A stretch of 64,000 nucleotides of DNA from CBDBIK01 sp965206145. Its GTDB lineage: Bacteria; Pseudomonadota; Alphaproteobacteria; TMED109. Location of the stretch: the NCBI GenBank assembly GCA_965206145.1, contig CBDBIK010000009.1, positions 248,001 to 312,000 of the forward strand, given 5' to 3'. Both the position numbers and the translations under genes were made by a program. Shown one piece after another: positions 16,554 through 25,511 of this stretch. Under the pieces are notes generated by a model. That model saw nothing but the letters and a program-made list of their open reading frames with translations, was not told the DNA's origin and did no database searches. How positions within the stretch are numbered: position 1 is the first letter of the stretch; each line of letters begins with the position of its first letter.

Positions 16554-18377
16554 ATGTCGCCTTCCGGCCCGCTTGACGATTTCAAGCGCGCGATAGCTGG
16601 TGCCGTGCGTGCCCTCGCAGATGATGGCAACGCGAATGTTCAATTTGGCAATTCCTGGGACCGCGAGCGCAGCTTGGTCTCGCTCCCACTCCCGTCTCCG
16701 GAAAGAATCGAAGTCGACGCAGGCGTGATCCGGGGTCTTGCGGACGCCGCGGCACTTCGGCTCCGCTTCCATGATGAGGACGTTCACCAGCGCTGCAATC
16801 CCCGGGATTCTCTGGGACGCGAGCTACTCGACGCTGCCGAGCGTGCCCGTTACGAGGCTCTCGGTGAAAACCGTTTTATCGGTGTTGCGCAAAATCTCGA
16901 GAAGGCACTTGTGGAAGAATCCGGCCGCAAGCTCCCGCATCATTCGGAGGAGGATCCCCCGCTTGCCGATGCCCTGAGGCTGCTCGTGCGTGAGCGGCTC
17001 ACGGGTCGCGCTTCTCCGCCGTCGGCAGAGGCCATTGCGGCTCCCTGGCGCAAGCTTCTGGAATCGAGGGGCGAGGCTCACCTCGATGCGCTGGGAGAGG
17101 TCATCGATAACCAGGAAGCTTTTGCCCGGCTGTTCCGAGAATTCCTCGACGAGGCGGACATCCGCTCGCTCGCCCAAGATACCGATGCCGAAGAAACACA
17201 AGAAGAAGGATCGGACGACGAGAGTCCGCCCGATAACGTCTCGGAAGAGGCCGAGGACGAATCGACGGACGCTGGCTCCAGCTTCGGAGGAGAAGGAGAA
17301 GAAGAGGACGGCGAGAAGGCCGAGGTCGAGACGGCAACAGGCGATCCCGGGGAAGATGGTTCCGACGAAGGAGACTCTCCGCCGGGGCAGTGGACGCACC
17401 CCCCCGATACAGGGGAGCACCTTGTTTACCGAGTGTACACTGACAGTTTTGATGAGACGGTGGGAGCGGAAGCCCTCTGCGACCCCGATGAGTTGACCCG
17501 TCTCAGGGCTGCTCTCGACGGTCACCTTTCTCAGTTCGAGGGCATGATTGCCCGTCTCGCCCATCGCTTGCAGCGCAAACTTCTCGCCCAGCAGGTGCGC
17601 TGGTGGGAATTCGATTTGGAGGAAGGGATTCTTGACTGTGCGCGACTCACGCGGACAGTGATCAATCCATCGGCAGCGCTTTCTTTCAAGCGCGAGGCGG
17701 CAACCTCGTTCCGGGACACGGTGGTCACTCTGCTTCTCGATAATTCGGGTTCGATGCGGGGCCGGCCGATCACCGTGGCGGCAGTCAGCGCCGATATTCT
17801 CGCCCGCACCCTTGAGCGCTGCGGGGTCAAAGTGGAGATTCTCGGATTTACCACCCGGTCCTGGAAGGGTGGCCGGGCTCGGGAAGAATGGGTGAAGGCA
17901 GGAAAGCCACCCGATCCGGGGCGTCTCAATGAGCTCCGGCACATCGTCTACAAGGCAGCCGATGTGCCGTGGCGGCGTTCACGGCGCAACTTGGGGCTCA
18001 TGCTCCGCGAAGGATTGCTCAAGGAAAATATCGACGGCGAAGCACTGGACTGGGCGCATCGACGGCTACTCGCACGGCCCGAGCAGAGGCGCATTCTGAT
18101 GGTGGTCTCCGACGGTGCACCCGTCGATGACAGCACACTCTCGGTCAATTCCGGGAATTATCTTGATCTTCACCTCCGCAAGGTCATCGAATGGATCGAA
18201 AAATCATCCCCCGTCGAACTCGTTTCCATCGGGATTGGGCACGACGTGACCCGCTATTACGCGCGCGCGGTAACCATCTTCGAGGCGACCCAACTGGGTG
18301 GCGCGATTACCGAGCAACTCGTCGAATTGTTCTCGGAGAAGACGGTTCCAGCGGTGCGGGGGCCGCTCGCGGCCTGA
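16554..18377 (+). CDS. cobT: aerobic cobaltochelatase subunit CobT
   Basis: A 607-residue CobT. The N-terminal region (to about residue 200) is helical, then a highly acidic linker (about 200-290, rich in Asp/Glu/Ser/Gly), then a C-terminal von Willebrand A domain with the metal-ion MIDAS motif DNSGSMRGRP (about residues 390-400) and MVVSDGAPVDDST. CobT is the MIDAS-containing partner of the CobS ATPase ring. I chose the ATG at 16554, 4 bases after the cobS stop; the longer frame upstream overlaps cobS. Confidence 0.95.
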   Translation: MSPSGPLDDFKRAIAGAVRALADDGNANVQFGNSWDRERSLVSLPLPSPERIEVDAGVIRGLADAAALRLRFHDEDVHQRCNPRDSLGRELLDAAERARYEALGENRFIGVAQNLEKALVEESGRKLPHHSEEDPPLADALRLLVRERLTGRASPPSAEAIAAPWRKLLESRGEAHLDALGEVIDNQEAFARLFREFLDEADIRSLAQDTDAEETQEEGSDDESPPDNVSEEAEDESTDAGSSFGGEGEEEDGEKAEVETATGDPGEDGSDEGDSPPGQWTHPPDTGEHLVYRVYTDSFDETVGAEALCDPDELTRLRAALDGHLSQFEGMIARLAHRLQRKLLAQQVRWWEFDLEEGILDCARLTRTVINPSAALSFKREAATSFRDTVVTLLLDNSGSMRGRPITVAAVSADILARTLERCGVKVEILGFTTRSWKGGRAREEWVKAGKPPDPGRLNELRHIVYKAADVPWRRSRRNLGLMLREGLLKENIDGEALDWAHRRLLARPEQRRILMVVSDGAPVDDSTLSVNSGNYLDLHLRKVIEWIEKSSPVELVSIGIGHDVTRYYARAVTIFEATQLGGAITEQLVELFSEKTVPAVRGPLAA

Positions 18378-18380
18378 GTT

Positions 18381-18668
18381 TCAAGCGGAGGCTTGACGCT
18401 TCTCGATTAGGGAGCGGAGCTTTCGGATACGCGGGGAGAGTCCGGCCGGGTCTGCTTGCAGGAGGTAGCCATCGAGGCCGCCCTTGCGATCAACGGTCCG
18501 GATCGTCGAGGCGGCGATCCGGAGTCGCACGGTTCGCCCGAGGGACTCGCTGTGAAGCGAGACCTGCTGCAGGTTTGGAAGGAATCGTCTCCGGGTCTTG
18601 TTGTGGGCGTGGCTGACGTGATTGCCGCTCTGCACGCCCTTCCCGCTGAGTTCGCACCGCCTAGACAT
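18381..18668 (-). CDS. rpmB: 50S ribosomal protein L28
   Basis: A 95-residue L28 starting MSRRCELSGKGVQSGNHVSH and containing SHAHNKTRRRFLPNLQ and VRLRIAASTIRTVDRKGGLD. The ATG at 18668 gives the family N-terminus. It is convergent with cobT, with stops 3 bases apart; this cobT/rpmB arrangement is common in alphaproteobacteria. Confidence 0.96.
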   Translation of the reverse strand: MSRRCELSGKGVQSGNHVSHAHNKTRRRFLPNLQQVSLHSESLGRTVRLRIAASTIRTVDRKGGLDGYLLQADPAGLSPRIRKLRSLIEKRQASA

Positions 18669-18830
18669 GGCTCCGTCTCTCTTCACGACTGGGTGGGGCC
18701 GGAAAACCCCAGTGTAGGATGAAACCTAGCGTTCGGGTGCGCCACGGGCAACCGTGAACACATCCGCTCCCGGCGGGAGTGGGCTGTGTGTTGAACTAGC
18801 ACCAGAGACTGGCACCTGAAGGAGGAAGAG

Positions 18831-19539
18831 ATGACGAGAGAGACCGTGACCGAGGCCAATCTCAAGACATTGCGGAAACTTGACACGCCGACCGCCTGCA
18901 ATGCGTTGGAAACACTTGACGAGCACTGGAGGAGCTTTGGTTTCATCAGTGAACCCTTGGTCTGCGTTGATTCATCCATGGAACCGATGGTGGGTTATGC
19001 ACGCACTGCCACGATCCGCGGGCTTTCACGCCCTCCGGAGAGCGCCGACGGGGTTCGCGCCAAGAGGCTCGCCTACTATCGGCACATCGGGGAAGGCCCG
19101 TCGCCCTCGGTTGCCGTGATTCAAGATCTCGATCCTCGTCCGGGGGTTCGGTGCGTCCTGGGGTGAAGTGCAGACGACTGTCCACAAGGGGCTTGGCTGC
19201 TTGGGACTGGTCACCAATGGAGGAGTCCGAGATCTCGACGACGTGGCACCAGGCTTTCAGATACTCGCTGGCAAGGTGGTTCCCAGCCACGCTTGGGTTC
19301 ACCTGGTCGACATCGCAACGACGGTGACAGTGGCGGGGCTCACGGTGCGACCAGGGGATTTGGTTCATTCGGACCGCCATGGGGCCGTGGTAATTCCGCA
19401 CGATCTTGCGCGCGAGGTGCCGAAGGCCGTCGCACTGATTGTGCGACGTGAAGCCGTGGTGCTTGAGGCAGCGCGCGCTCCGGGATTCAGCGTCGAAAAG
19501 CTCGCCGCCTGCTTCGAACAGCAGGACGACATCAACTAG
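18831..19539 (+). pseudogene. RraA-like aldolase gene interrupted by a +1 frameshift
   Basis: Two frames together encode a RraA-fold protein (related to 4-hydroxy-4-methyl-2-oxoglutarate aldolases). The first, 18831-19166, starts after an excellent Shine-Dalgarno (aaggagg at 18819-18825) and runs through DTPTACNALETLDE to LDPRPGVRCV. The rest is in the +1 frame from about 19159: WGEVQTTVHKGLGCLGLVTN, GGVRDLDDVAPGF, then VRPGDLVHSDRHGAVVIP to a stop at 19539. Joining the frames at 19155-19158 restores family sequence (PGV...WGEVQT) with no missing residues, so one extra base explains the break. It may be a recent pseudogene or a base-calling error; programmed frameshifting is less likely but possible. 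Both halves are otherwise intact. Confidence 0.8.
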
Positions 19540-19631
19540 TTGGGTACCAACACTCCAAGTGGCGGATGTACCACCCGGGTCTGGGATGAAGATGGGAAAG
19601 GTTCGGAACGCCCTCTGGGCCCCGGGCCTGT

Positions 19632-19832
19632 TCAGGATTCGCGAGCGGCTCGCTTACGCTGTAGCTTACGCCAGCGCCGAATGGCTTCAGACTTCTCTCG
19701 GGCCCTGCGTTCAGAGGGCTTTTCGTAAGCCCTACGCTTTTTCATTTCTCGGTACATGCCCTCGCGCTGCATCTTTTTTTTCAGCGCTTTGAGAGCCTGG
19801 TCGACGTTGTTGTCGCGAACGGTGACCTGCAA
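19632..19832 (-). CDS. rpsU: 30S ribosomal protein S21
   Basis: A 66-residue S21: QVTVRDNNVDQALKALKKKM then EGMYREMKKRRAYEKPSERR. The protein must begin at the QVTVRDNN segment, and the codon just before it is TTG at 19832; an aggggc Shine-Dalgarno-like element lies about 8 bases upstream. The longer frame from 19895 is not family-like. So the start is a TTG, unusual for a ribosomal protein. S21 helps translation initiation. It is divergent from def. Confidence 0.93.
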   Translation of the reverse strand: MQVTVRDNNVDQALKALKKKMQREGMYREMKKRRAYEKPSERRAREKSEAIRRWRKLQRKRAARES

Positions 19833-19963
19833 GGAATCAGCCCCTAGTTGATGGGAAACCCGCAACAAGCGAGTAAGCGAGGATAGCATAACCACACGAA
19901 ATGAGGAAAGGGGAAGCGGCTTTCTGCTTTGACCGCTGTCACGGCGGCAATCATTATTGCGGC

Positions 19964-20506
19964 ATGGCCATTCTAAAAGTCGCTCGAATGGGGCATCCCC
20001 TGCTCATGCGTCCTGCGGATTCCGTTGAGGATCCAGATTCGGCGGAAGTAAGTCGCATCGTTCAGGACATGCGCAACACCCTTGACGATTTTGCCGGCGG
20101 CGGGGTCGGGCTTGCTGCTCCCCAAGTGCACGTGCCGCTTCGCATTGCCATTTTCGCGCTGTCCGAGGAAGAGAGCGAGGGGGAGGGCGTTCCCCCGCCC
20201 GTGCTCATCAATCCCGGAATTGACCCGCTCGGTGACGAGATCGAGACGGGCTGGGAGGGATGCCTTTCGCTTCCGGGGCTGCGAGGGCTCGTTCCCCGCG
20301 CGGCCCGGATCCGTTACCGTGGTCTTACACTCGCCGGGGAAACTGTCGAGGTTGAGGCGGGAGGATTCCACGCCCGTCTCGTCCAGCACGAGTGCGACCA
20401 CCTCGATGGAATCCTATATCCAATGCGAATGACCGATCTGTCGACCCTCCAGTATGTTTCGGAGGTTGCCCGGAGTGTGATCGCAAGTGGGGCAGGCCCA
20501 ACATGA
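19964..20506 (+). CDS. def: peptide deformylase
   Basis: A 180-residue peptide deformylase that removes N-formyl groups from nascent proteins. All three motifs are present: GGVGLAAPQVHVPLR (motif 1), EGCLSLPGLRG (motif 2, metal-binding cysteine) and VQHECDHLDGILYPMRM (motif 3, HExxH). The ATG at 19964 (MAILKVARMGHPLL) gives the family N-terminus. The stop overlaps the COQ9 start (ATGA). No fmt gene follows, unlike the common def-fmt pairing. Confidence 0.96.
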   Translation: MAILKVARMGHPLLMRPADSVEDPDSAEVSRIVQDMRNTLDDFAGGGVGLAAPQVHVPLRIAIFALSEEESEGEGVPPPVLINPGIDPLGDEIETGWEGCLSLPGLRGLVPRAARIRYRGLTLAGETVEVEAGGFHARLVQHECDHLDGILYPMRMTDLSTLQYVSEVARSVIASGAGPT

Positions 20507-21150
20507 GCGTTTCGCGGGAAGCCATGCGTCGCCGTCTACTCACACACCTCCTAGAGGAGGCTGCGGAAAACGGCTGGAGAAGGAAGATATTTCCTGCTGC
20601 GGAGCGAGCTGCTGGGCTTGTTTCCGGTGAAGCATCCCTTCTTTTCCCCGGGGGTATCGCAGAAGCACTTGCCTTCTGCGAATCGGAAGCCGATCGGCGG
20701 ATGCAGGCAAAGCTTGCCCGCTGTCGGATGGACGGCCAAGGCTTTCGCGAACGGATCGAGACGGTTTTTCGCGTGCGGCTTTCCATCCAAGCACCCCACC
20801 ACGAAGCACTTCGTCGGGCAATACCTGTGCAGATGCTCGATCAAGTGGGTCTCTGGCGTAGCTTGCACGCCACCGCGGATGCGCTGGCGCGCGCGGCAGG
20901 CGATAGGTCCACGGGTATAGATTTTCATACTCGTCGTGCTGGACTTGCCGCGGTTTACCTGGCCACGATGCTCGTTTGGCTCCGCGATTCCGATGGCGAT
21001 CCGGAGCAGGCCTGTGCCGTTCTTGCCCGCCGCCTGGACAGGCTGGCGGTCCTCAAACAAGCTTCCCGAAAAGCTCACCGCGGCCTTAAGGCTGTAGCCC
21101 CAGCGAGCCAATTTCTCCGTTTCGCTGGGCGACGGTTTGCGGGTTCTTGA
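20503..21150 (+). CDS. COQ9 family protein, ubiquinone biosynthesis accessory
   Basis: A 215-residue protein resembling alphaproteobacterial COQ9: an N-terminal RRRLLTHLLEEAAENGW helix, WRRKIFPAAERAAG, LFPGGIAEALAFCESEADRRM and a C-terminal lipid-binding-like region with DFHTRRAGLAAVYLATMLVW. In eukaryotes COQ9 binds lipid and supports COQ7 hydroxylation of ubiquinone precursors. The start overlaps the def stop by 4 bases; COQ9 homologues commonly sit near rpsU. Assignment rests on pattern and context. Confidence 0.85.
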   Translation: MSVSREAMRRRLLTHLLEEAAENGWRRKIFPAAERAAGLVSGEASLLFPGGIAEALAFCESEADRRMQAKLARCRMDGQGFRERIETVFRVRLSIQAPHHEALRRAIPVQMLDQVGLWRSLHATADALARAAGDRSTGIDFHTRRAGLAAVYLATMLVWLRDSDGDPEQACAVLARRLDRLAVLKQASRKAHRGLKAVAPASQFLRFAGRRFAGS

Positions 21151-21752
21151 GCCCGTCATATAGCCGGGATCTGAACGCTTTGCGCCCTCTCGGATCAGCG
21201 GGTCTTGTTGCGGCCGCCATTCTCGCCTGGGTCGCGGGATTAGTTGTTTTTTCCAATTCGCTTCTGTCGCCCGGCGATTTCGCAACCTCTCCTGCGAGCA
21301 AGGCGATCATCGTCCTTACAGGAGGGAAGGGACGTCTCGAGGCAGCGTTTAAGCTTCTGGAAAACAACCCCGATGCCCGTCTCTTGATTTCCGGAGTGGG
21401 AGCTGGTGTTCGTTTCCAGGATCTGGGTGCAAGAGCCCAGAGTTTCGCCGACCGGATCGACCTCGGGAGGGCCGCTACGGATACTTTCGGCAACGCCCGC
21501 GAGAGCCGCAAATGGGCGCAGGGTCTCGGGATCCATCGTACTCTCCTGGTCACGGGGAGTGCTCACATGCCAAGAAGTCTGCTTGCCTTCGAGAACCTGG
21601 CTCCCGATCTTGAGGCGATTCCCTATCCGGTTCCCGACCGAGACGAGGACGACCTTCGGGAAGCGAAAATCGAACCGCTTATCGCGCTCGCCACGGAGTA
21701 CACGAAATACCTTCTGGCCTCGGGCTATTTCGCTTTCGGTGGTGCCCGGTAA
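21147..21752 (+). CDS. DUF218/YdcF-like envelope protein
   Basis: A 201-residue protein with one N-terminal membrane segment (GLVAAAILAWVAGLVVFSNSLL) and a DUF218 domain: AIIVLTGGKGRLEAAFKLLE, RLLISGVG, an acidic region ending in TDTFGNARESRKW, and LLVTGSAHMPRSLL. SanA/ElyC/YdcF relatives act in envelope integrity or unknown small-molecule chemistry. The start is a TTG whose last bases overlap the COQ9 stop (TTGA at 21147-21150). It is convergent with trkH. Confidence 0.85.
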   Translation: MSPSYSRDLNALRPLGSAGLVAAAILAWVAGLVVFSNSLLSPGDFATSPASKAIIVLTGGKGRLEAAFKLLENNPDARLLISGVGAGVRFQDLGARAQSFADRIDLGRAATDTFGNARESRKWAQGLGIHRTLLVTGSAHMPRSLLAFENLAPDLEAIPYPVPDRDEDDLREAKIEPLIALATEYTKYLLASGYFAFGGAR

Positions 21753-21769
21753 GGCGACAGACGAGGTTC

Positions 21770-23221
21770 TCAGCGACGCCAGAACCCCGGGGCGAGAAGC
21801 GCGAGCACCATGAGAAACTCAAGTCTCCCGAGGAGCATTCCTGCCGACAGTACCCACTTGGCGGCGTCGGGAAGTGGCTGGAAGCTACCTGAGGGTCCGA
21901 TCACTGGCCCTATACCGGGCCCGACGATCGACACCGCCGTGGCTGCGGCTGACAGGCTTGTAAGGCGATCAAGGCCGAGACCTGAGAGGATTCCTGCAAG
22001 GCCCGCGAATGTGACCGCATAAAGTCCGGCGAGCACAACCACCGAGACCGTCACCGCGTTGTTTAGAGGTTTGCCTGCGTAGTGAGGCGTGGCGACGAGG
22101 CGGGGGCGGGTCACCTTGCGGATCTGGGTGACAGCCAGAGCCCACATCACTTGCAGTCGGAACACCCGAAGCCCCCCGGTCGTGCTTCCGGTGCACCCGC
22201 CAATGAACATCAGAACGAACAGAAGAGCCACCGGCCCACCACCCCAGAGCGAGAAGTCCTCGGTGGTGTAACCCGTTCCCGTCATGACTGAGATCACGTT
22301 GAAGGAAGCACGCCGAAGCGCGCTAAGCGGTGTGTTTGCGTCTGTCGTTGTCCACAGCCAGATCGTCACCACGAGTACGGAAGCGCCGGCAATAACAAGG
22401 AACAGACGCACTTGGGAATCCCGCGCGATCGCGCGCCAGTCACCACGGAGTGCGTTGCGGTAGCCGATGAAGGGGAGTGAGGCGACCAACATGCCGACGA
22501 TAACGACGATCTCGACGGCGAGACTGTTGAATGCACCGATGGAGCCGTCCCGGGTCGAGTAACCGCCGGTGGCGATGGTCGTCATTGCATGGCAGACGGC
22601 GTCGAACCAGCTCAGCCCTACAAGGCGCAGAAGAATTGCCCAGACGAGCGTGAAACTCACGTAGATCAGTGTCACCGCAAGGGTGAGGCGGGTCATTCCG
22701 GGGTTCAGGCTGCCGGATTGGTTGACGCGCTCGGCCTGGAAGATCTGCATGCCGCCGACCCGAAGGAACGGAAGCACCATGATCGCCATGAGGACGATAC
22801 CGATACCTCCCAACCATTGCAGGAGCGCTCGCCACAGGAGTACGCCGGGCGAGAACTCCTCCAAGCTGACAAGCACCGTGGAGCCCGTCGTGGTCAGTCC
22901 CGATGTCGCCTCAAAAACGGCGTCGGCGTACGAGACCTCTGGATTGGCGATGTGGAAGGGCAGCGCCGCCAGCGCGATGGCGACAATCCAGCACAAGGTG
23001 GTAAGCGCGAACGTCTGGAGAATATCAAGCGGAGCAGCCGGTTTTCCGCAGGCCAATGCGAGGCTGATGCCGATGAAGGCGGTGGCGGCTCCGGTGCCTG
23101 CGAATGCAATCCACGTCTCGCGCCCCGCGTGAAGTTCAGCGAGCATTGGAAGAGCCATCGCTGCTCCCAGAGGGAGCATGACGATGCCGGTCAGGTAGCA
23201 GACAGGACGGATGTCAGTCAT
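21770..23221 (-). CDS. trkH: TrkH-family potassium uptake protein
   Basis: A 483-residue multi-pass membrane protein of the TrkH/KtrB type, with about ten hydrophobic spans. The first pore loop reads FEATSGLTTTGSTVLV, carrying the TTTGST selectivity-filter pattern; another is HAMTTIATGGYSTRDGS, and a later one INVISVMTGTGYTTEDF. It imports K+ and normally needs the cytosolic TrkA nucleotide-binding partner, which is not in this window. It is the last gene of a minus-strand run (radical SAM, apaG, folE, trkH). Confidence 0.93.
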   Translation of the reverse strand: MTDIRPVCYLTGIVMLPLGAAMALPMLAELHAGRETWIAFAGTGAATAFIGISLALACGKPAAPLDILQTFALTTLCWIVAIALAALPFHIANPEVSYADAVFEATSGLTTTGSTVLVSLEEFSPGVLLWRALLQWLGGIGIVLMAIMVLPFLRVGGMQIFQAERVNQSGSLNPGMTRLTLAVTLIYVSFTLVWAILLRLVGLSWFDAVCHAMTTIATGGYSTRDGSIGAFNSLAVEIVVIVGMLVASLPFIGYRNALRGDWRAIARDSQVRLFLVIAGASVLVVTIWLWTTTDANTPLSALRRASFNVISVMTGTGYTTEDFSLWGGGPVALLFVLMFIGGCTGSTTGGLRVFRLQVMWALAVTQIRKVTRPRLVATPHYAGKPLNNAVTVSVVVLAGLYAVTFAGLAGILSGLGLDRLTSLSAAATAVSIVGPGIGPVIGPSGSFQPLPDAAKWVLSAGMLLGRLEFLMVLALLAPGFWRR

Positions 23222-23239
23222 CCGCGTCGTGGAGGCGGC

Positions 23240-23845
23240 TCAGCCAGCCCCTTTGCTCTTGTCAATCATGTGCAGGAATTCTCGACGGGTCGCCTCCGTT
23301 TCTCGGAAGACACCGGTCATGCGACTTGTGACCATCAGCATGCCGCGCTTGTGGATGCCGCGTGTGGTCATGCAGAAGTGCTCGGCTTCGAGTACCACGG
23401 CGACTCCACGGGGGCGAAGCACTTCGTCGATAGTGTCGGCGATCTGAGTTGTCATTTTTTCTTGGATCTGCAGGCGTTTGGCGTAGAGGTCGACAATGCG
23501 GGCGAGCTTGCTCACTCCCACGATTCGGCGGTCCGGGAGATAGCCGACGTGGGCCTTTCCGATGATGGGTGTGAGGTGGTGCTCGCAGTGGGATTCGAAC
23601 GGAATTCCTTGTAGGGCAACGATCTCGTCGTACCCTTCAGTTTCTTCGAAAGTCCGGCGTAGCGTTGCCCGCGGATCGCGTCCATAGCCGCTGAAATGTT
23701 CCCCATAGGAGCGGATCACGCGCGCCGGCGTCGCCTTGAGGCCTTCCCGGTCGGGATCCTCCCCGATCCATGCGAGCAGCGTACGGACTGCCGCTTCCGC
23801 CTTGGTTCGGTCGGGTCGGGTCGTCGCGGCGCGGGTGCGAGGCAT
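23240..23845 (-). CDS. folE: GTP cyclohydrolase I
   Basis: A 201-residue FolE that converts GTP to 7,8-dihydroneopterin triphosphate for folate and related pterins. Zinc ligands lie in PFESHCEHHLTPIIGKAHVG and EAEHFCMTTRGIHKRG; SKLARIVDLYAKRLQIQE is the classic family block. The start ATG overlaps the apaG stop by one base (TGATG). Confidence 0.97.
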   Translation of the reverse strand: MPRTRAATTRPDRTKAEAAVRTLLAWIGEDPDREGLKATPARVIRSYGEHFSGYGRDPRATLRRTFEETEGYDEIVALQGIPFESHCEHHLTPIIGKAHVGYLPDRRIVGVSKLARIVDLYAKRLQIQEKMTTQIADTIDEVLRPRGVAVVLEAEHFCMTTRGIHKRGMLMVTSRMTGVFRETEATRREFLHMIDKSKGAG

Positions 23846-24267
23846 CAGTTGAGCGTCCGGGGAGACCAGGGACTGTCGAGGGAAAAGGCCGGAATTTCGA
23901 TCTCAAAGCTCTGTCCATCATGGTCGACCATCGAGTATGTCCCGCTCATGATGCCTGAAGGAGTCGGGAGAGGAGTTCCGCTGGTGTACTCGAATACCGT
24001 GCCAGGCTCGAGGACTGGCTGTTCGCCGATCACTCCTTCACCTTCGACTTCGATCACCTTGCCGATGCTGCTGACGATGCGCCAGTGGCGTCGCATGAGC
24101 TGCACCGCATCACCGCCGTCATTTTCGATTCGCACGTGGTAGGCCCAGATGTAGCGATCCTCGACGGAGGAAGAACGCTCCTCAAGGAACACGGGCCTTA
24201 CCCGGACGGTGATTTTTCCGGTCTGCTTCGCGTAGGGATAGTCCCCAGCGTGCTCGACCTCTGCCAT
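23845..24267 (-). CDS. apaG: ApaG domain protein
   Basis: A 140-residue ApaG (DUF525) protein. The fibronectin-III-like fold is seen in YIWAYHVRIENDGGDAVQLM, RRHWRIVSSIGKVIEVEGEG and VFEYTSGTPLPTPSGIMSGT. ApaG binds nucleotides or pyrophosphate; its cellular role is unresolved. It is 14 bases from the radical SAM gene and overlaps folE. Confidence 0.93.
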   Translation of the reverse strand: MAEVEHAGDYPYAKQTGKITVRVRPVFLEERSSSVEDRYIWAYHVRIENDGGDAVQLMRRHWRIVSSIGKVIEVEGEGVIGEQPVLEPGTVFEYTSGTPLPTPSGIMSGTYSMVDHDGQSFEIEIPAFSLDSPWSPRTLN

Positions 24268-24281
24268 CGGTTCGACCGGCG

Positions 24282-25223
24282 TCAGGACGCCGAACAGCTC
24301 GCTCCGCCAAGGACGCAGAACTGCGCACAGAAGGGATGGTTGAGCAAAACGTCCCCTTTCGCCCCAGCCAGGGACGGGCCGAGGTCGAAATCCTCGTCAT
24401 AGGGGAGAAGCGTGCAGGGAACGACGCTAGGAGCATCGGACCCTTTCCGCCGGACGATCATGCGGGAGGTTCCGCACATGATTTCCTTCGGATCTACATC
24501 AAGGATTCCCCAGCATGCCTCAGTGATTTCAGGAACGTCCGTTTCGGGGTCCATTTCTGGAAACAGCACGAGACGTCCGGGGTCGCTTGCATCGACATCG
24601 GTTCCGAGGGTGTCAAACAACTTGGCGAAGCCCGCCCGTGCCACCGCTTCGTCCTCACCGTTCCTGCGGCTGGCGATGTCGATTTGGAAACCGTTCTCGC
24701 TGAGCCAGCGGATGCCCTCGATGGCGGGATCCCATGAGCGCGGCCCCCGAATGTGTTCGTGACCTTCCTTATGGTGGTGGTCTAGAGAGACACGGATCGA
24801 GAGTTTTTTGTTGCTTGCGAGGGGTGCGAGTTTTTTGGCGTGTCGCGCCATCGGGCGCATGGCATTGGTGAGAACGAGGGTCGAAAAACCCCTGTCGAGC
24901 GAGAGCTCAATCATTTCCAGGATGTCGGGGTTCATGAACGGCTCGCCACCGGTGAAGCCGATTTCCTCGGTTTCGAAATATCCGTCACGAATCTGGTTCA
25001 AATAATCTTCGACCTCGGCCAGAGTGAGATACGAAAGTCGGTCATTTTTCGGGCTGGATTCGATGTAGCAGCCCTTGCAGGCAAGGTTGCAGAGGGTTCC
25101 CGTGTTGAACCAGAGCGTGCGTAACCGTTCAAGACCAATTGATGCCCTGGCACTGCCGTCGAGCGTTGTCGTGGGGTTCGAGAATTTCTCGTGCCTGATA
25201 TCTGCTAAGGGATTGTCGGTCAT
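24282..25223 (-). CDS. radical SAM protein of unknown function
   Basis: A 313-residue radical SAM enzyme. The cluster-binding motif CNLACKGCY gives cysteines at residues 45, 49 and 52 (CxxxCxxC), followed by IGFTGGEPFMNPDILEM, the standard SAM-binding GGE motif. Three more cysteines near the C-terminus (CAQFCVLGGASCS) could bind an additional Fe-S cluster, as in SPASM-like proteins, but the spacing is not a full SPASM domain. The start ATG at 25223 (MTDNPLADIRHEKF) is chosen; an upstream frame to 25298 is poor. It heads the apaG-folE-trkH run. Proximity to folE hints at pterin chemistry but does not show it. Confidence 0.85.
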   Translation of the reverse strand: MTDNPLADIRHEKFSNPTTTLDGSARASIGLERLRTLWFNTGTLCNLACKGCYIESSPKNDRLSYLTLAEVEDYLNQIRDGYFETEEIGFTGGEPFMNPDILEMIELSLDRGFSTLVLTNAMRPMARHAKKLAPLASNKKLSIRVSLDHHHKEGHEHIRGPRSWDPAIEGIRWLSENGFQIDIASRRNGEDEAVARAGFAKLFDTLGTDVDASDPGRLVLFPEMDPETDVPEITEACWGILDVDPKEIMCGTSRMIVRRKGSDAPSVVPCTLLPYDEDFDLGPSLAGAKGDVLLNHPFCAQFCVLGGASCSAS

Positions 25224-25421
25224 GTTCAATGCCTCCGGAGCACTCCGTGCCCTTGGGCACGGAAACGAGCATATGAAACGGGTGATGGTAGTGGGCAAGC
25301 GAAAGTTTCTCCACCTTGGATATGCACAGGGGTATGCGCAGGGGCCTGCATAGAAAAGCTTTACGCTGTCCCTGTCGGGACATAACCTTCATGTATGGGG
25401 AATCCAGTGCACGGACCCGTG

Positions 25422-25496
25422 GCGGGCGTAGTTCAGTGGCAGAACGTCAGCTTCCCAAGCTGAATGTCGCCGGTTCGATCCCGGTCGCCCGCTCCA
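25422..25496 (+). tRNA. tRNA-Gly (CCC)
   Basis: Cloverleaf with acceptor stem GCGGGCG/CGCCCGC, anticodon stem-loop TCAGC-TTCCCAA-GCTGA (anticodon CCC), T-loop GGTTCGATCCC and an encoded TCCA end. A second glycine tRNA, with anticodon TCC, lies at 63508. Confidence 0.96.
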
Positions 25497-25511
25497 TTCC
25501 CGGATCTCCAC

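Noticed and set aside
16824..17942. 372-residue ORF antisense to cobT
   Set aside because: Mirror-frame ORF over a well-supported cobT; typical of high-GC coding DNA.
22589..23614. 341-residue plus ORF over trkH/folE
   Set aside because: Antisense to trkH and folE; no family sequence.
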